Shown: in pieces, positions 59,601 through 62,800 of the stretch
Layout of the letters: every line of letters starts with the position of its first letter
How positions within the stretch are numbered: position 1 is the first letter of the stretch
NCBI RefSeq assembly: GCF_932276165.1
Contig: NC_064007.1
Location: 4,102,001-4,166,000 of the forward strand
DNA from: Plutella xylostella
Taxonomy: Eukaryota; Arthropoda; Insecta; Lepidoptera; Plutellidae
Direction: 5' to 3'
Length of the DNA: 64,000 nucleotides
Program-made: the position numbers and the translations under genes
Notes under the pieces: generated by a model
What the model was told of the DNA's origin: nothing
Database searches by the model: none
Seen by the model: only the letters and a program-made list of their open reading frames with translations

Positions 59601-59820
59601 TTTATGATTTGTTTCGGATTAATTATTTTAACGACAGCTACAAAGCGTTTCTACTAATAAGCATCATTTAATAATCTTCGTATTCTCTTCACAGAACGAT
59701 GAAGCGCCAACCCACGACACGAACAATTACGCCGAATCTGTAGGCGGTGGCAACCCTAACGGGAGGCCAATGAACTTACAGGGCGTCCAATCAACGATGC
59801 CCATGAACAACAGCCGTTAG
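17628..59820 (+). CDS. p120ctn: p120-catenin / delta-catenin family armadillo protein
   Basis: Adherens-junction protein; the family binds the cadherin juxtamembrane tail and controls cadherin stability and Rho GTPases. Nineteen coding exons: 17628-17668 (proposed), 44383-44506, 44854-44979, 46224-46340, 48299-48384, 48921-49035, 50040-50136, 50538-50717, 51080-51261, 52112-52271, 52687-52876, 53278-53369, 53720-53895, 54202-54343, 54903-55075, 56349-56511, 57658-57783, 58873-58991 and 59695-59820. They sum to 2535 bp, 844 residues plus stop, with every junction GT/AG and in phase. The N-terminal 235 residues are Tyr/Gly/His-rich, and an armadillo domain spans about residues 240-745. A GCFGGSKKKKE lysine loop interrupts it at about 508-518, as in p120 proteins. 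The C-terminus ends NNSR, so it lacks the PDZ ligand found in delta-catenin and ARVCF. No N-terminal coiled coil is visible. Confidence 0.94.
17669..18703. other. Start of p120 intron 1; one RTE tail relic
   Basis: AT-rich. At 18421-18535 a decayed RTE LINE 3' tail can be read on the plus strand (AGNDWMRKVIDRLQWRAL). Nothing else is identified. Confidence 0.5.
18704..18755. repeat. Perfect 22-bp inverted repeat (hairpin)
   Basis: aataggctactttctgtgac plus tg, an 8-base spacer (tgccacat), then the exact reverse complement. No mismatch in the stem. It could be a precursor hairpin or a very short palindromic insertion. Confidence 0.85.
18906..19042. mobile_element. 137-bp MITE (family with a 46.4-kb copy)
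   Basis: The terminal inverted repeats start gggttactctatactgacg on the left and end agtatagagtgacccc on the right. The centre includes caacgagatagggtcgtggc. A second copy is at 46375-46506, and a decayed core copy is at about 40385-40450. Confidence 0.75.
19043..23494. other. p120 intron 1, unassigned
   Basis: AT-rich non-coding DNA. A common arthropod-type repeat scrap (aaccccgacggaaaaagagg) is at about 20566-20790. No supported exon, RNA gene or intact element was found. Confidence 0.45.
23495..23655. mobile_element. Palindromic MITE hit by the BEL/Pao insertion
   Basis: Left arm ggggtcattctgaacaactt and right arm agcaaaagttcagaatgacc are inverted with few mismatches. The right edge abuts the LTR at 23656, and the continuation (gtcttactcc) resumes after the element at 30070. 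Confidence 0.6.
23656..24032 (-). repeat. BEL/Pao 3' LTR
   Basis: 377 bp, begins tgttggggct and ends gccgtaaca in plus-strand orientation. Contains two attgg (CCAAT-type) strings. Confidence 0.93.
24060..26846 (-). CDS. BEL/Pao pol: reverse transcriptase (most of it), RNase H, integrase
   Basis: 928-codon open frame. The RT active-site motif YVDD is at residues 77-80. RNase H begins around FTDAS (aspartate at about 250). The integrase has a zinc-binding region, then DYAGP, SDNGKNF and GGLWERGVKS, which carry the DDE residues. The N-terminal part of RT is in the neighbouring frame, so this frame is not independent: its ATG is fortuitous. The element would need a one-base correction to make a continuous Pol. 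Confidence 0.93.
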   Translation of the reverse strand: MPTLKKMYRQVSVDPKQRDLQMILWRDNPSDPIQTYHLNTVTYGEASAAFLSCRCLKQLANECNDPDVARTINNDFYVDDMCTGDDSASKLLKICHDTAKVLQSGCFPLRKWIFNFDNDLSSSEMAKELSLGEDSQCKTLGLGWYNLSDELYFHTKFSGGTEDITKRKILSGASQIFDPIGLINPVITTAKTLLQSLYLLKLGWDEIVPLNIAQSWISFVNSLSSLNEIRIPRYVMGCNNTRKELHIFTDASQVAYGSCAYIRTIDNRSAVTVRLLYSKGKVASLQPVSIPRLELSGALVGARLYHKIINSLRSKFDNVIFWTDSTIVLGWLRMPCNLLKTFVQNRVAEIHELTKDSLCQWRHVSGKDNPADIVSRGQSLGMLKENSLWWNGPTYLHDPQFDVTSLKAPLVPNHTDLPEIKPTAVQSHVTQQNNDESWLDFNRFSQFVRMQRAGAYALRFIYNARNKIKRIGPLSVDELNESLTTLTKLAQRESFSDLFNKNGLSVSKSNSLSKLNLFLDDKQIIRVGGRIQNSLDFSFNKKHPALLSSKHYFTLLLFRHQHKQLMHAAPQLLLYTVREAWWPVAGRSLARRVVHACVTCARLRAQTLQPIMGNLPAQRLQPGFPFERCGVDYAGPVLILNRKGRGAITVKAYICIFVCFVTRAVHLELASDLSSEAYILVLKRFISRRNKPAEIFSDNGKNFVGANNELSKFLKNCSDEIKDYATSQSIKFHTIPPYASHFGGLWERGVKSCKHHLRRVVGNAHLTFEEFTTALTQVEAILNSRPLAPLSSDPNDFLPLTPAHFLVGRPLTAPATADLRDKPMLRLTRYQRVEQIRQHFWARWSKEYVSELQQRIKWRTSSEDLKEHTMVLIKDDNLPPLKWSLGRITRVYPGRDGISRVADIRTANGTTRRAFSKICPLPVDDCSC
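26800..29379 (-). CDS. BEL/Pao gag-protease and start of reverse transcriptase
   Basis: 859 codons. A BEL-type capsid region (DUF1759-like, LPTISLPTFDGSYEHWLEF) is at about residues 128-290. A zinc knuckle C-x2-C-x4-H-x4-C is at C401, C404, H409 and C414, with further CPKC and CRKC cysteine pairs. The aspartic protease motif LLDNGSERSFIT has its Asp at 511. RT begins after about residue 750 and the frame is lost at CADIEK by an extra A in a homopolymer. Confidence 0.93.
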   Translation of the reverse strand: MMTSTRDTSPKIDELIKVLNKKRGSIKGRLTNFSKYVDKFADKTLSESQRAELKLRMQGALNLYAEYNEIQNKIEENISDSELSSQIESRETFEMDYYSVLAKAQCMTNDDRSAGSSKSSNFECASVQLPTISLPTFDGSYEHWLEFRDTFTSLVHNNSKVDNFGKLHYLKRSLIGDAKSVIDSIEISSANYSIAWELLLNRYNNSRLLVHTHVKSLFSLQSLSKESPDHIRKFIDTILKNIRSLKMLGEPVEHWDTLIVYMAVSKLDQITEREWEQYKSRLLSMCNDSSSSIKITDLINFLRDRADMLETINLNHNKPTTSFYTSREHNKKPNNNQNSPKIHCNVITGKTKNKSPHNHNSFNRNKPCPKCNGKHSLYSCESFLNCNIQDRLKFIQENKLCENCLRSGHASTECRYGPCRKCDKKHNSLICNYKCSNSENVNNQSLTLIATGDKGSSADSNDKNSSIQVHNAHLELNSARSIPVQQVLLSTAIVEIADNAGCFHKARVLLDNGSERSFITQSLCNKLKLNSIQSTQQIQGVGGLVTESTQLCDIQVKSTISTFIARIKCFVLPRITSTVPTVTIDHCNIDIPDHVHLADPTYYECESIDILLGVDIFWELLCEGRMRLSSGPFLQNTKLGWIISGPIYSEPSYRKQVQCYFTQSIDSTEAIDTQLRKFWEIEQLPIESKLGNTHMNDEERACEEHFVQTTARLSDGRFSVRIPFKHSPDTLGDSYTHAEKRFLALEKRLNRNESLKLTYREFIHEYIKLGHMTRVDSYNSPYYIMPHHGVYREHATTSRLRVVFEANTPSSSGKSLNDLQYVGPAIQGDLIGILLRFRECRYVACADIEKNVPTSERRP
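29688..30064 (-). repeat. BEL/Pao 5' LTR
   Basis: Reads identical to the LTR at 23656-24032. On the minus strand the internal region starts with tctggaccttctacgccgaa, whose TGG makes it the probable tRNA primer-binding site. The tRNA is not identified. Confidence 0.93.
30070..31919. other. p120 intron 1, unassigned, with a (CA)n run
   Basis: Contains a repeat scrap near 30090-30290 with the common tail-like text cctgtagcctaaacggcttg, and a CA dinucleotide run at about 31793-31814. No supported gene. Confidence 0.45.
32690..32910 (-). mobile_element. LINE 3' fragment (RTE-type C-terminus)
   Basis: A 70-codon minus-strand frame with KWAGHVARTTDGRWSERILH and GRPKRRWCDDI, the conserved C-terminal tail found after the reverse transcriptase in RTE-like LINEs. 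It is the remains of a 5'-truncated insertion. Confidence 0.8.
33871..34056. repeat. Imperfect palindrome (probable MITE)
   Basis: Arms of about 80 bp: taaagtctgttttttt, gcggacggttcatagcag and gattgtcccgc on the left. Their reverse complements, with changes, are on the right (gcgggacaatggactg, ataaccgttc, agacagacttt). Confidence 0.55.
34746..35313. mobile_element. Outer TIR element (non-autonomous)
   Basis: The ends tatacagggtgtccgt and acggacaccctgtata are exact 16-bp inverted repeats. Only about 140 bp of its own sequence is present, and the rest is the inner element. The cagggtgtcc start resembles that of the element at 9605-11255. Confidence 0.75.
34841..35268. mobile_element. Inner PIF/Harbinger-like MITE with accac-rich core
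   Basis: About 30-bp terminal inverted repeats (gtcaattca(g/c)acgtaccac, continuing accacaccac; one mismatch) flanked by taa at 34838-34840 and 35269-35271. A 3-bp TAA target fits PIF/Harbinger. The core consists of cgcaaccac/accacatcg-type repeats with a GC-rich block at 35040-35080. Confidence 0.7.
35314..36897. other. p120 intron 1, unassigned
   Basis: AT-rich; no exon or intact repeat recognised. Ends at the truncated start of the RTE LINE. Confidence 0.45.
36849..38930 (+). pseudogene. RTE LINE ORF: endonuclease and partial reverse transcriptase
   Basis: 693-codon frame; the first ~20 residues are flanking sequence. The apurinic-type endonuclease shows LSEVRREGE (36-44), MGDFNAKVG (145-153) and GSDHR near 240. 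The RT shows NNKAPGEDGITTELLKAG, NYRPISLL, FVDYEKAFD and GVRQGDVISP. It stops just after TLDWKGHGI, before the catalytic FADD motif, where the foreign segment starts. Confidence 0.9.
38898..39328 (+). pseudogene. Jockey/CR1-type reverse transcriptase fragment inside the RTE element
   Basis: The translation QHAFLPKRSVVTNL, YLDFQKAFDRVD, GISQGSNLGPFLFVILINDL and LLFAD matches RT blocks from the fingers to the start of the FADD block of jockey/CR1 LINEs, not RTE. It ends at the half-motif FAD, where RTE sequence resumes in another frame. Confidence 0.82.
39343..40030 (+). pseudogene. RTE LINE ORF, C-terminal part (two overlapping frames)
   Basis: The first frame (39343-39840) carries the RT thumb region, with LSGLNASRRVGLGMNLDKTK, YVYLGQTI and PVMTYGAETW. 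A frameshift near 39830 moves to a second frame (39767-40030) with WAGHICRRSDNRWGRRVLEW and SGWMRKAEDRVLWRSLGEAY. Decayed by at least one frameshift. Confidence 0.85.
40031..42420. other. p120 intron 1, unassigned; small relics
   Basis: Includes a decayed core of the 137-bp MITE (about 40385-40450) and a decayed RTE 3' tail (about 40700-40790). No exon supported. Confidence 0.45.
42421..42685. mobile_element. MITE family B, second copy
   Basis: The ends gcgagcataggattcga and the inverted tcgaaacttgtgctcac bound the same interior as the 56976-57256 copy (ccaaacgctaaacgtattta, ttacattttgacagtgacag), in the opposite orientation. Confidence 0.78.
42686..44382. other. End of p120 intron 1, nothing recognised
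   Basis: AT-rich, no supported exon or nameable repeat. Ends in the acceptor TTTATTTCCAG. Confidence 0.5.
44383..44506 (+). CDS. p120ctn: p120-catenin exon 2
   Basis: Residues 14-55 including NGPVENAYGPQHSPVSRSDA and a His-rich end (AHQHHLSLMQ). Acceptor TTTCCAG, donor GCAG|GTGACG, phase 2 to 0. Pieces of the exon recur in the next intron. Confidence 0.9.
44539..44683 (+). repeat. Two partial copies of p120 exon 2 in the following intron
   Basis: 44539-44568 repeats 30 bases of the exon exactly (44417-44446, cacagccccgtgtcccgctc and onward). 44644-44680 is a decayed copy of the same stretch (gacagacccgtgatgacgct). Neither copy reaches the exon's donor. Confidence 0.8.
44854..44979 (+). CDS. 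p120ctn: p120-catenin exon 3
   Basis: Residues 56-97, Tyr/His-rich (AGDYPVGQVALEGDYGQYV and on to QKYPH). Phase 0 to 0, donor CCCGCAC|GTGAGT. Its last 78 bases are repeated twice downstream. Confidence 0.9.
44980..45240 (+). repeat. 113-bp tandem copies of p120 exon 3 end plus 5' splice site
   Basis: The last 78 coding bases plus gtgagtgtagtcgcagtagt recur at 45015-45092 and 45128-45205, with a period of exactly 113 bp, and look identical. Each copy is preceded by catcatcatcag, so an AG stands directly before CAGTATGTG. Each is a phase-0, 26-codon potential mini-exon with an intact donor. Confidence 0.9.
45241..46223. other. p120 intron, nothing recognised
   Basis: AT-rich intron with no exon or nameable repeat; ends in the pyrimidine-rich acceptor CCCTTCCAG. 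Confidence 0.55.
46224..46340 (+). CDS. p120ctn: p120-catenin exon 4
   Basis: Residues 98-136, Gly/Tyr/His-rich (VSVSGGGYAGGHYAHYGAAY). Acceptor CCAG|CAG allows a 3-base alternative (46227). Donor CGCAG|GTTAGT. Confidence 0.9.
46375..46506. mobile_element. MITE copy just inside the p120 intron
   Basis: Second copy of the family at 18906-19042: agggttactcgatattgacg at the left, cgagagtgaccct at the right, aacgagatagagtcgtggct in the centre. It begins only 35 bases after the donor of exon 4. Confidence 0.72.
46660..48080 (+). mobile_element. 5'-truncated jockey/CR1-type LINE in a p120 intron
   Basis: Truncated at the RT fingers (reads RQFGYQQGVGTVEAV), with an open RT frame, a roughly 120-bp 3' UTR and an A-rich tail (aataaaaaaaaaaaaa) at 48066-48079. 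Same sense as p120. Confidence 0.85.
46749..47942 (+). CDS. LINE reverse transcriptase, C-terminal 397 codons
   Basis: RT motifs FLDLSSAFDCVDH, TGVPQGSILGPIFFIVFIND and the catalytic IYADDTN are intact. FLGVNIDSRLNW and a C-terminal region ending FINDRSCE follow. The reading frame continues upstream to about 46680 without a stop, so the ATG is not a true start. No endonuclease is present (5' truncation). Confidence 0.9.
   Translation: MTNLNKRLKVAGVFLDLSSAFDCVDHQILLQKLEHYGVRNEQLNLIKSYLSNRKQYVELKSINYGEELTFNSNWVDLKTGVPQGSILGPIFFIVFINDLINYIGSKIPDVTPIIYADDTNAIISASNIDELNDKINLTLQEFSIWFMNNNLIINSDKTNVMLFQSTCGKNEVLNVKLNGQHIETVDEVKFLGVNIDSRLNWKKELVSVTNKISSACYVLRSLRNEATISQLKMIYHSLVESRLRYSIKLWGNSYKYNITKAFVAQKRAIRIIFRISQRDSCRDFLIKLGVLTVPCLYLLVLLCDMAKHPETVETDEERLFRLTTRRKDIPSKGGAVLPMLQVYMHSAQYQNTRLFNKLPLHLKSVSKYNHFKTNLKKWLLKKCYYSVNEFINDRSCE
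48086..48253. repeat. Possible MITE with atgaaaaagtt ends
   Basis: Left end atgaaaaagttccagtgaca and inverted right end gtaagtggagctttttcatt, immediately after the LINE poly-A and 45 bp before the acceptor of exon 5. The left end matches the inverted repeat at 4322-4384. Confidence 0.45.
48299..48384 (+). CDS. p120ctn: p120-catenin exon 5
   Basis: Residues 137-164, EYAEGGGSASPRSASPTALQ then QHNLHMQQ. Acceptor TCTCCCCAG, donor GCAGAG|GTCAGT, phase 0 to 2. Confidence 0.88.
48385..48920. other. p120 intron, nothing recognised
   Basis: No supported exon or nameable element. Confidence 0.5.
48921..49035 (+). CDS. p120ctn: p120-catenin exon 6
   Basis: Residues 165-203, RYESGSLEQLGRHYC and PAYYAHYPPYT, Tyr-rich. 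Acceptor CTTTACAG, donor ACACC|GTGAGT, ends in phase 0. Confidence 0.9.
49036..50039. other. p120 intron with small repeats
   Basis: A TA dinucleotide run at about 49311-49327 and a decayed RTE scrap at 49385-49475 (QCVQPMMTYGSEM, compare QCVLPVMTYGAETW at 39.6 kb). No exon. Confidence 0.55.
50040..50136 (+). CDS. p120ctn: p120-catenin exon 7
   Basis: Residues 204-235, DSQNGLSLGSAGGQSMYG then DEEELQKQMAGMSL, leading into the armadillo domain. Acceptor TTCGTAG, donor CTCTAG|GTAAGT, ends in phase 1. Confidence 0.9.
50137..50537. other. p120 intron with a decayed SINE body and (GT)n
   Basis: At about 50285-50395 there is a decayed copy of the body of the 7.3-kb SINE (atggcaacaagctagcctcc, ttgcattggacaca), ending in a GT run at about 50380-50393. 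Confidence 0.5.
50538..50717 (+). CDS. p120ctn: p120-catenin exon 8 (armadillo start)
   Basis: Residues 236-295. LQWRDPNLPEVIGFLNSPSD and VVKANAAAYLQHLTYMDD are the first armadillo repeat, strongly conserved in the p120 subfamily. Acceptor CCCCCCAG, donor CTTGG|GTGAGT. Confidence 0.95.
50748..50935 (+). mobile_element. Decayed RTE LINE 3' tail in a p120 intron
   Basis: The string gtgacgctccttggaagacg followed by cctatgtccaaca and gataatgatgatt matches the 3' end of the RTE element at 39.9-40.03 kb with many changes. Confidence 0.6.
51080..51261 (+). CDS. p120ctn: p120-catenin exon 9 (armadillo)
   Basis: Residues 296-356. GGIPPLVRLVSHENPEVCRN, ACGALRNLSYG and GGIPALTALLCRATDLE form armadillo repeat helices. 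Donor TGGAG|GTAAAT. Three decayed copies of its 3' half follow. Confidence 0.95.
51262..51960 (+). repeat. Three decayed tandem copies of p120 exon 9 end plus donor
   Basis: Copies of the exon 3' half plus donor end at 51470 (near-complete from 51359, donor GTATGT), 51691 (two deletions, donor GTAGGA) and 51835 (short). Each is followed by the same intron text (aaatttc(a/g)tg(c/t)aaatcgg, then cgagta). Spacing between donors is 209, 221 and 144 bp. The first copy still reads the armadillo sequence, RAIRDAGGIPALTALLCR. Confidence 0.88.
52112..52271 (+). CDS. p120ctn: p120-catenin exon 10 (armadillo)
   Basis: Residues 357-409. VKELVTGVIWNMSSCEDLKQ and the p120-typical HSGWHPTSPGDTYWST. Acceptor ATTTTCAG, donor ACAG|GTTAGT. 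Confidence 0.95.
52272..52686. repeat. p120 intron with an ATTC tetranucleotide run
   Basis: A cattcattcattcattc run at about 52302-52326; otherwise unassigned. Confidence 0.55.
52687..52876 (+). CDS. p120ctn: p120-catenin exon 11 (armadillo)
   Basis: Residues 410-472. VFRNSSGVLRNASSAGEYAR, then RLRCLPGLTEALLHAVRAAI and NCVCVLRNLSYR. Acceptor ATTCCAG, donor CTACAG|GTGAGT, phase 1 to 2. Confidence 0.95.
52917..53040 (+). repeat. Decayed tandem copy of p120 exon 11 end plus donor
   Basis: gagccgccatacaggcttaa, gtagagaactgcgtgtgttt and gaatttgagctacag then GTTCGTAGAAATA repeat the exon end and intron start 139 bp downstream. It has in-frame stops (gct taa), so it is dead as coding sequence. 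Confidence 0.85.
53278..53369 (+). CDS. p120ctn: p120-catenin exon 12
   Basis: Residues 473-503. CQEIEDPLYDTRAPPTQST and SQARIQASASK, the start of the p120 inter-repeat loop. Acceptor CCCTGCAG, donor CAAAG|GTAACT. The preceding intron has a (CAT)n run near 53160-53181. Confidence 0.92.
53370..53719. other. p120 intron, nothing recognised
   Basis: No supported exon or nameable repeat. Confidence 0.5.
53720..53895 (+). CDS. p120ctn: p120-catenin exon 13 (basic loop)
   Basis: Residues 504-562. ENLGCFGGSKKKKEAAASGG, a Gly/Ser/Pro-rich stretch, then GYSVPKGTEALWSPE re-entering the armadillo domain. The KKKK loop is the p120 polybasic insert linked in the family to Rho and nuclear functions. Confidence 0.94.
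53896..54201. other. p120 intron, nothing recognised
   Basis: No supported exon or nameable repeat. Confidence 0.5.
54202..54343 (+). CDS. p120ctn: p120-catenin exon 14 (armadillo)
   Basis: Residues 563-609. VVPLYMALLQTCSNPETLEA, AAGALQNLAACYWQPSIDIR. Acceptor CTCCCCAG, donor GAAAG|GTACTT. Confidence 0.95.
54344..54902. other. p120 intron, possible LINE scrap
   Basis: AT-rich intron. Around 54560-54640 there is text resembling LINE-tail debris, too decayed to place. No exon. Confidence 0.4.
54903..55075 (+). CDS. p120ctn: p120-catenin exon 15 (armadillo)
   Basis: Residues 610-667. LPILVELLRMEVDRVVCAVA, TALRNLAIDQRNKELIGKYA and LAHKLPAPGQAQDA. Donor GACGCG|GTACGT, which is itself the first unit of the minisatellite that follows. 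Confidence 0.93.
55064..55900 (+). repeat. ~38-bp minisatellite built from the p120 exon 15 end and donor
   Basis: About 21-22 units of the type gtactgtgtggcacggggcg followed by cgagacacgacgcgggac. The first unit is 33 bp, most are 38 bp, and some are 42 bp with gtactgagggtgtag. The unit contains the last bases of the exon and its 5' splice site. Five units keep GACGCG|GTACGT (junctions after 55075, 55108, 55146, 55610 and 55886). In the rest GGTACG has become GGGACG, which destroys the donor. Long frames on both strands here are a by-product of the repeat. Confidence 0.92.
55901..56348. other. p120 intron after the minisatellite, nothing recognised
   Basis: Unique-looking intron sequence up to acceptor TTTCCCATTACAG. 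Confidence 0.5.
56349..56511 (+). CDS. p120ctn: p120-catenin exon 16 (armadillo)
   Basis: Residues 668-721. DDTIAAVLATLNEVIKKSAE, FSRALLEASGVERLLHLTKQ, RVHKFA. Donor TGCAG|GTAAAA. Confidence 0.95.
56701..56970. mobile_element. MITE family A
   Basis: Terminal inverted repeats gagctaacgtatagaatcga, continuing atgcgagtgcgac, with an exact counterpart at 56937-56970 (gtcgcactcgcattcgattc, then tatacgttagctc). Non-coding, in a p120 intron. Confidence 0.85.
56976..57256. mobile_element. MITE family B, third copy
   Basis: Ends gagcacaggattcga and tcgaatcctatgctc. Interior as at 42421-42685. Contains an internal inverted pair (caccaaacgctaaacgtatt and aatacgtttagcgtttgg). It sits a few bases from family A on the left and 35 bp on the right. 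Confidence 0.83.
57291..57400. mobile_element. MITE family A, short deleted copy
   Basis: gagctaacgtatagaatcga at the left and tcgcactcgcattcgattct at the right with only about 45 bp between them; the right end is slightly truncated. Confidence 0.8.
57658..57783 (+). CDS. p120ctn: p120-catenin exon 17
   Basis: Residues 722-763. GQVLMTMWSHAELREVYRKH, GLREADFTTAARAALARPPA, the end of the armadillo domain. Acceptor TCTCCAG, donor AGCG|GTGAGT. Confidence 0.94.
57784..58872. other. p120 intron with a small repeat scrap
   Basis: ggccactgttgggcataggc at about 57841-57860 is a common lepidopteran repeat tail. Otherwise nothing recognised. Confidence 0.5.
58873..58991 (+). CDS. p120ctn: p120-catenin exon 18
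   Basis: Residues 764-803. GAGASGGPHSPSNANSTLSR, then RYEDRTIRRHRE, a basic C-terminal tail. Acceptor CCCTCATAG, donor AGAG|GTATGA. Confidence 0.9.
58992..59694. other. p120 last intron
   Basis: A scrap of the same family as at 57841 (ggtgggaaatgggcctcc) is at about 59137-59154. Otherwise AT-rich and unassigned. Confidence 0.5.
59695..59820 (+). CDS. p120ctn: p120-catenin exon 19 and stop codon
   Basis: Residues 804-844. NDEAPTHDTNNYAESVGGGN and on to MPMNNSR, then TAG at 59818-59820. There is no terminal PDZ-binding motif. Confidence 0.92.
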   Translation, partial: NDEAPTHDTNNYAESVGGGNPNGRPMNLQGVQSTMPMNNSR

Positions 59821-62800
59821 TGCGCGCGACTGTGAGCCTCAACGCTCTGCGAATAGCGTCTAGTTCCGCTTGTGGGTAGATGCCGCCATTTTGGAAAAGT
59901 ATGAACTGTCAAATTTGAAGTTACAGATTATGAATGTCATCAAAGCGTTTACTCTCTTTAGCGGAATTAGTTTAAGTTATATTTAATTTAAATTATGTAC
60001 GCATTTAATTACAAAATAACTTTGTTTGTACGCAAACAAAAGATCGCAAAAGTAATGACAAATATATTTGAACCATATCACGTGGGAAAGCAATGAAAAT
60101 GTCCTGGCCGGTCGACGTTTAGCCATTATTTTAGTAAATAGTAAAAATATATATAGCACAAGCCTATTTTTACGACTGGTAGCGGTAGAACTCGAGCACT
60201 GATGAATGTGGTATTTATAAAAATACTTGTATCTATATAATTTGGATTATCTTTAAGTGGCCGCTTTTGTGTGACCGTGGTTAGACTTTTATCCCAATAA
60301 TGATAAGGCCTAAAATCGTATAAATACTACAGCGCATTCGTTTTAAATGCCATGTTCTGTTTGTTTCACAATAAAATGTCAATTCCCTATGTAAATAGTC
60401 GTGCCATTTGTGTATTTTAAAACGAGTAATTAAGGAATCACAAGAATGTTATTTATTAATATAAATAATACGGACTAAAACTGAATCGTTGAGGCTCACT
60501 GTGTAAAGTTATTAAAAACTTGAAAATGATTAGAGAAATAAAAAAAAACTATGAAATTTGTATCCAACGGATGACACACAAAACGTGAACCGTGTAGCGA
60601 ATTCATAGATGCAAAAGGACATTATTTTAGCATGAATCAATGCAATCGTTTGAAAATTATAGCATATTTCAGCTGGTTTATGTAAGTCCAATAAGTGCAT
60701 AACATAGATTATACAACAGCATTCAGTTTTATAATGAAGTCTGTTAAAACAGCTGAAATAAGCTATTTAAAACCAACAAATGAAAGGTCTTAAAATATAT
60801 ATAAATAATATAATGATTATACAGTTTTATGCCTTTCTCATAAGCAATATCTCTCGAGTATGACAAGTGGAAATAGGTGGAAAGCTTCTGTTGAATAGAA
60901 AGAATTGAAACAAACACTTAGTATAATGTCATTTAAAACTTTATCTAAAACTAATCTTCATGACATTTCAAACCTCGTGGAATAATATCGATTACTATTA
61001 TTTTATAATACATAAATTAGGACATGTAGTTTACACCTGATAGCTTGTAAAACTACGGTATTTATATAGAAAAAAAAAACTTTTGTAATATTTTGTATCC
61101 ATTCCATAAACCTTTATGATAATAGGTGTCTAACGTCTTCTCGTATGAATATACCTATACTATACTGAATATCCGTCTCTGTAGTTACGATTGTAAGATA
61201 GACTGTGTGAGGTTCCGTCGAGCGAAGATGAAAATCGGCCGCCATTTTGTTTTGGAATCAAGATGGCCGCTCCTGTCAAATTCTTATTAATTTATTTAGA
61301 TTTGTTAGTTTTTGTGAGTGTCTAGTTCTGTAATTCTGAACTGAATGCTGTTTTGATAGTTATTAACATACAAACTGTTATAATTAAAGTTATACATATT
61401 TTTTGTATAAGTAATATTTTACTGAATTAGTTTAAGTTACTTATTTTTTGCAGTAATCGTAGCTAGCCGGAATTTCACGCATTCCATATGAATACTTAAC
61501 GTTAAGCTGTAACCTTTTGTTTGTTTAATTATTACTTACTTTGTCTTATACATTTCATCTTGGGACGTGTTTAACGTATACTTTAGAATCCGACTCATAA
61601 GTAAATTATACCGGATTCGTTAAGTTTGTACTGTATAGGTAATAATTATACCCATCACTATTTACATACCTACTAAAGTTTTAATATCAATATAAAATAA
61701 CCATGGTTAGGCAATTTATGTCCAGATTTTTGATAACTTTGTAATATAACAGTGATAACAAAAGACTTAAATTGGTTATGAATCAGTTGATTTTGAAAAT
61801 AATACATTTAAACTATTATTCCTTGCATTCCGCATTTGACTACAGAATACATTTTACCCCGATTTTAATCAACACAACATATTTGTCTAATCAAGTATTT
61901 AATCTCGATCACATACGTAAGGATAAGATTCTTTCGAATAAGAACCTAATGCACAATATCGCATTTTACGTCTAGTGTACAATACGATTTATAGAACTTC
62001 AGGAATTACACTTGTAGGTTACTCTAGTACCTATATACGTTTTTATTTATCAACTGAGAAGCGAACTTATAGGTTCATTCCGAGAATAGAATCTTGAAGC
62101 ACTTCCGTAAATCGTATTGTAGGGTCTGGGTTCATAAGTAATGAATGAAATACATAATTATTATGTAAACCTTCAAGCTCTGGAGTTACCGATGTTAAAT
62201 GACGTGTGGTTGGGCTCAATAATAATCACTATAAATCTACGTAAAAATGCTACTGCAACAAGTTATTACTGTAGATGCCTGTGCCATTCGGTAAGAACCC
62301 ATATTTTGCTTCACTTATGAACCCAAACCTCTGGCGTTTACTGACTGACCTGGTACAAACGAACCTCAATCCAGTGCATTATATTATTAATTTAGGCGAC
62401 CTCCGTAAACGCGTTTTGTATATTTTTTATGACACTAAAGTAAGTGATGTGCAACATTTTTCTGAATGTAACCTAACACCCCTTGCCAGGCATAGGTATT
62501 TCGCTTCTATGAAGCGATATTTTTTTACTTTCTTTATCAAAGTATCATAGTTATAATTTAATTACCTACGGTTTCAGTAGTTTTTCTTTCTATTAAACGT
62601 TTGTTGGAGAACTTTTAGCATCATGTATAATAGACATTAGTAGAGTTTTTGTTGTGTAAGAAATAACTTTTTTATAGTACTTATTATAGTAAAACGTACT
62701 GTAATGTTTATGCAGACTTTTATATCGGCTATCTTTGAAAAGGCGTGTTGTATAAATTTATTTGCTTTCATATTTATACCTATTTTTTGCGATATTAAGT

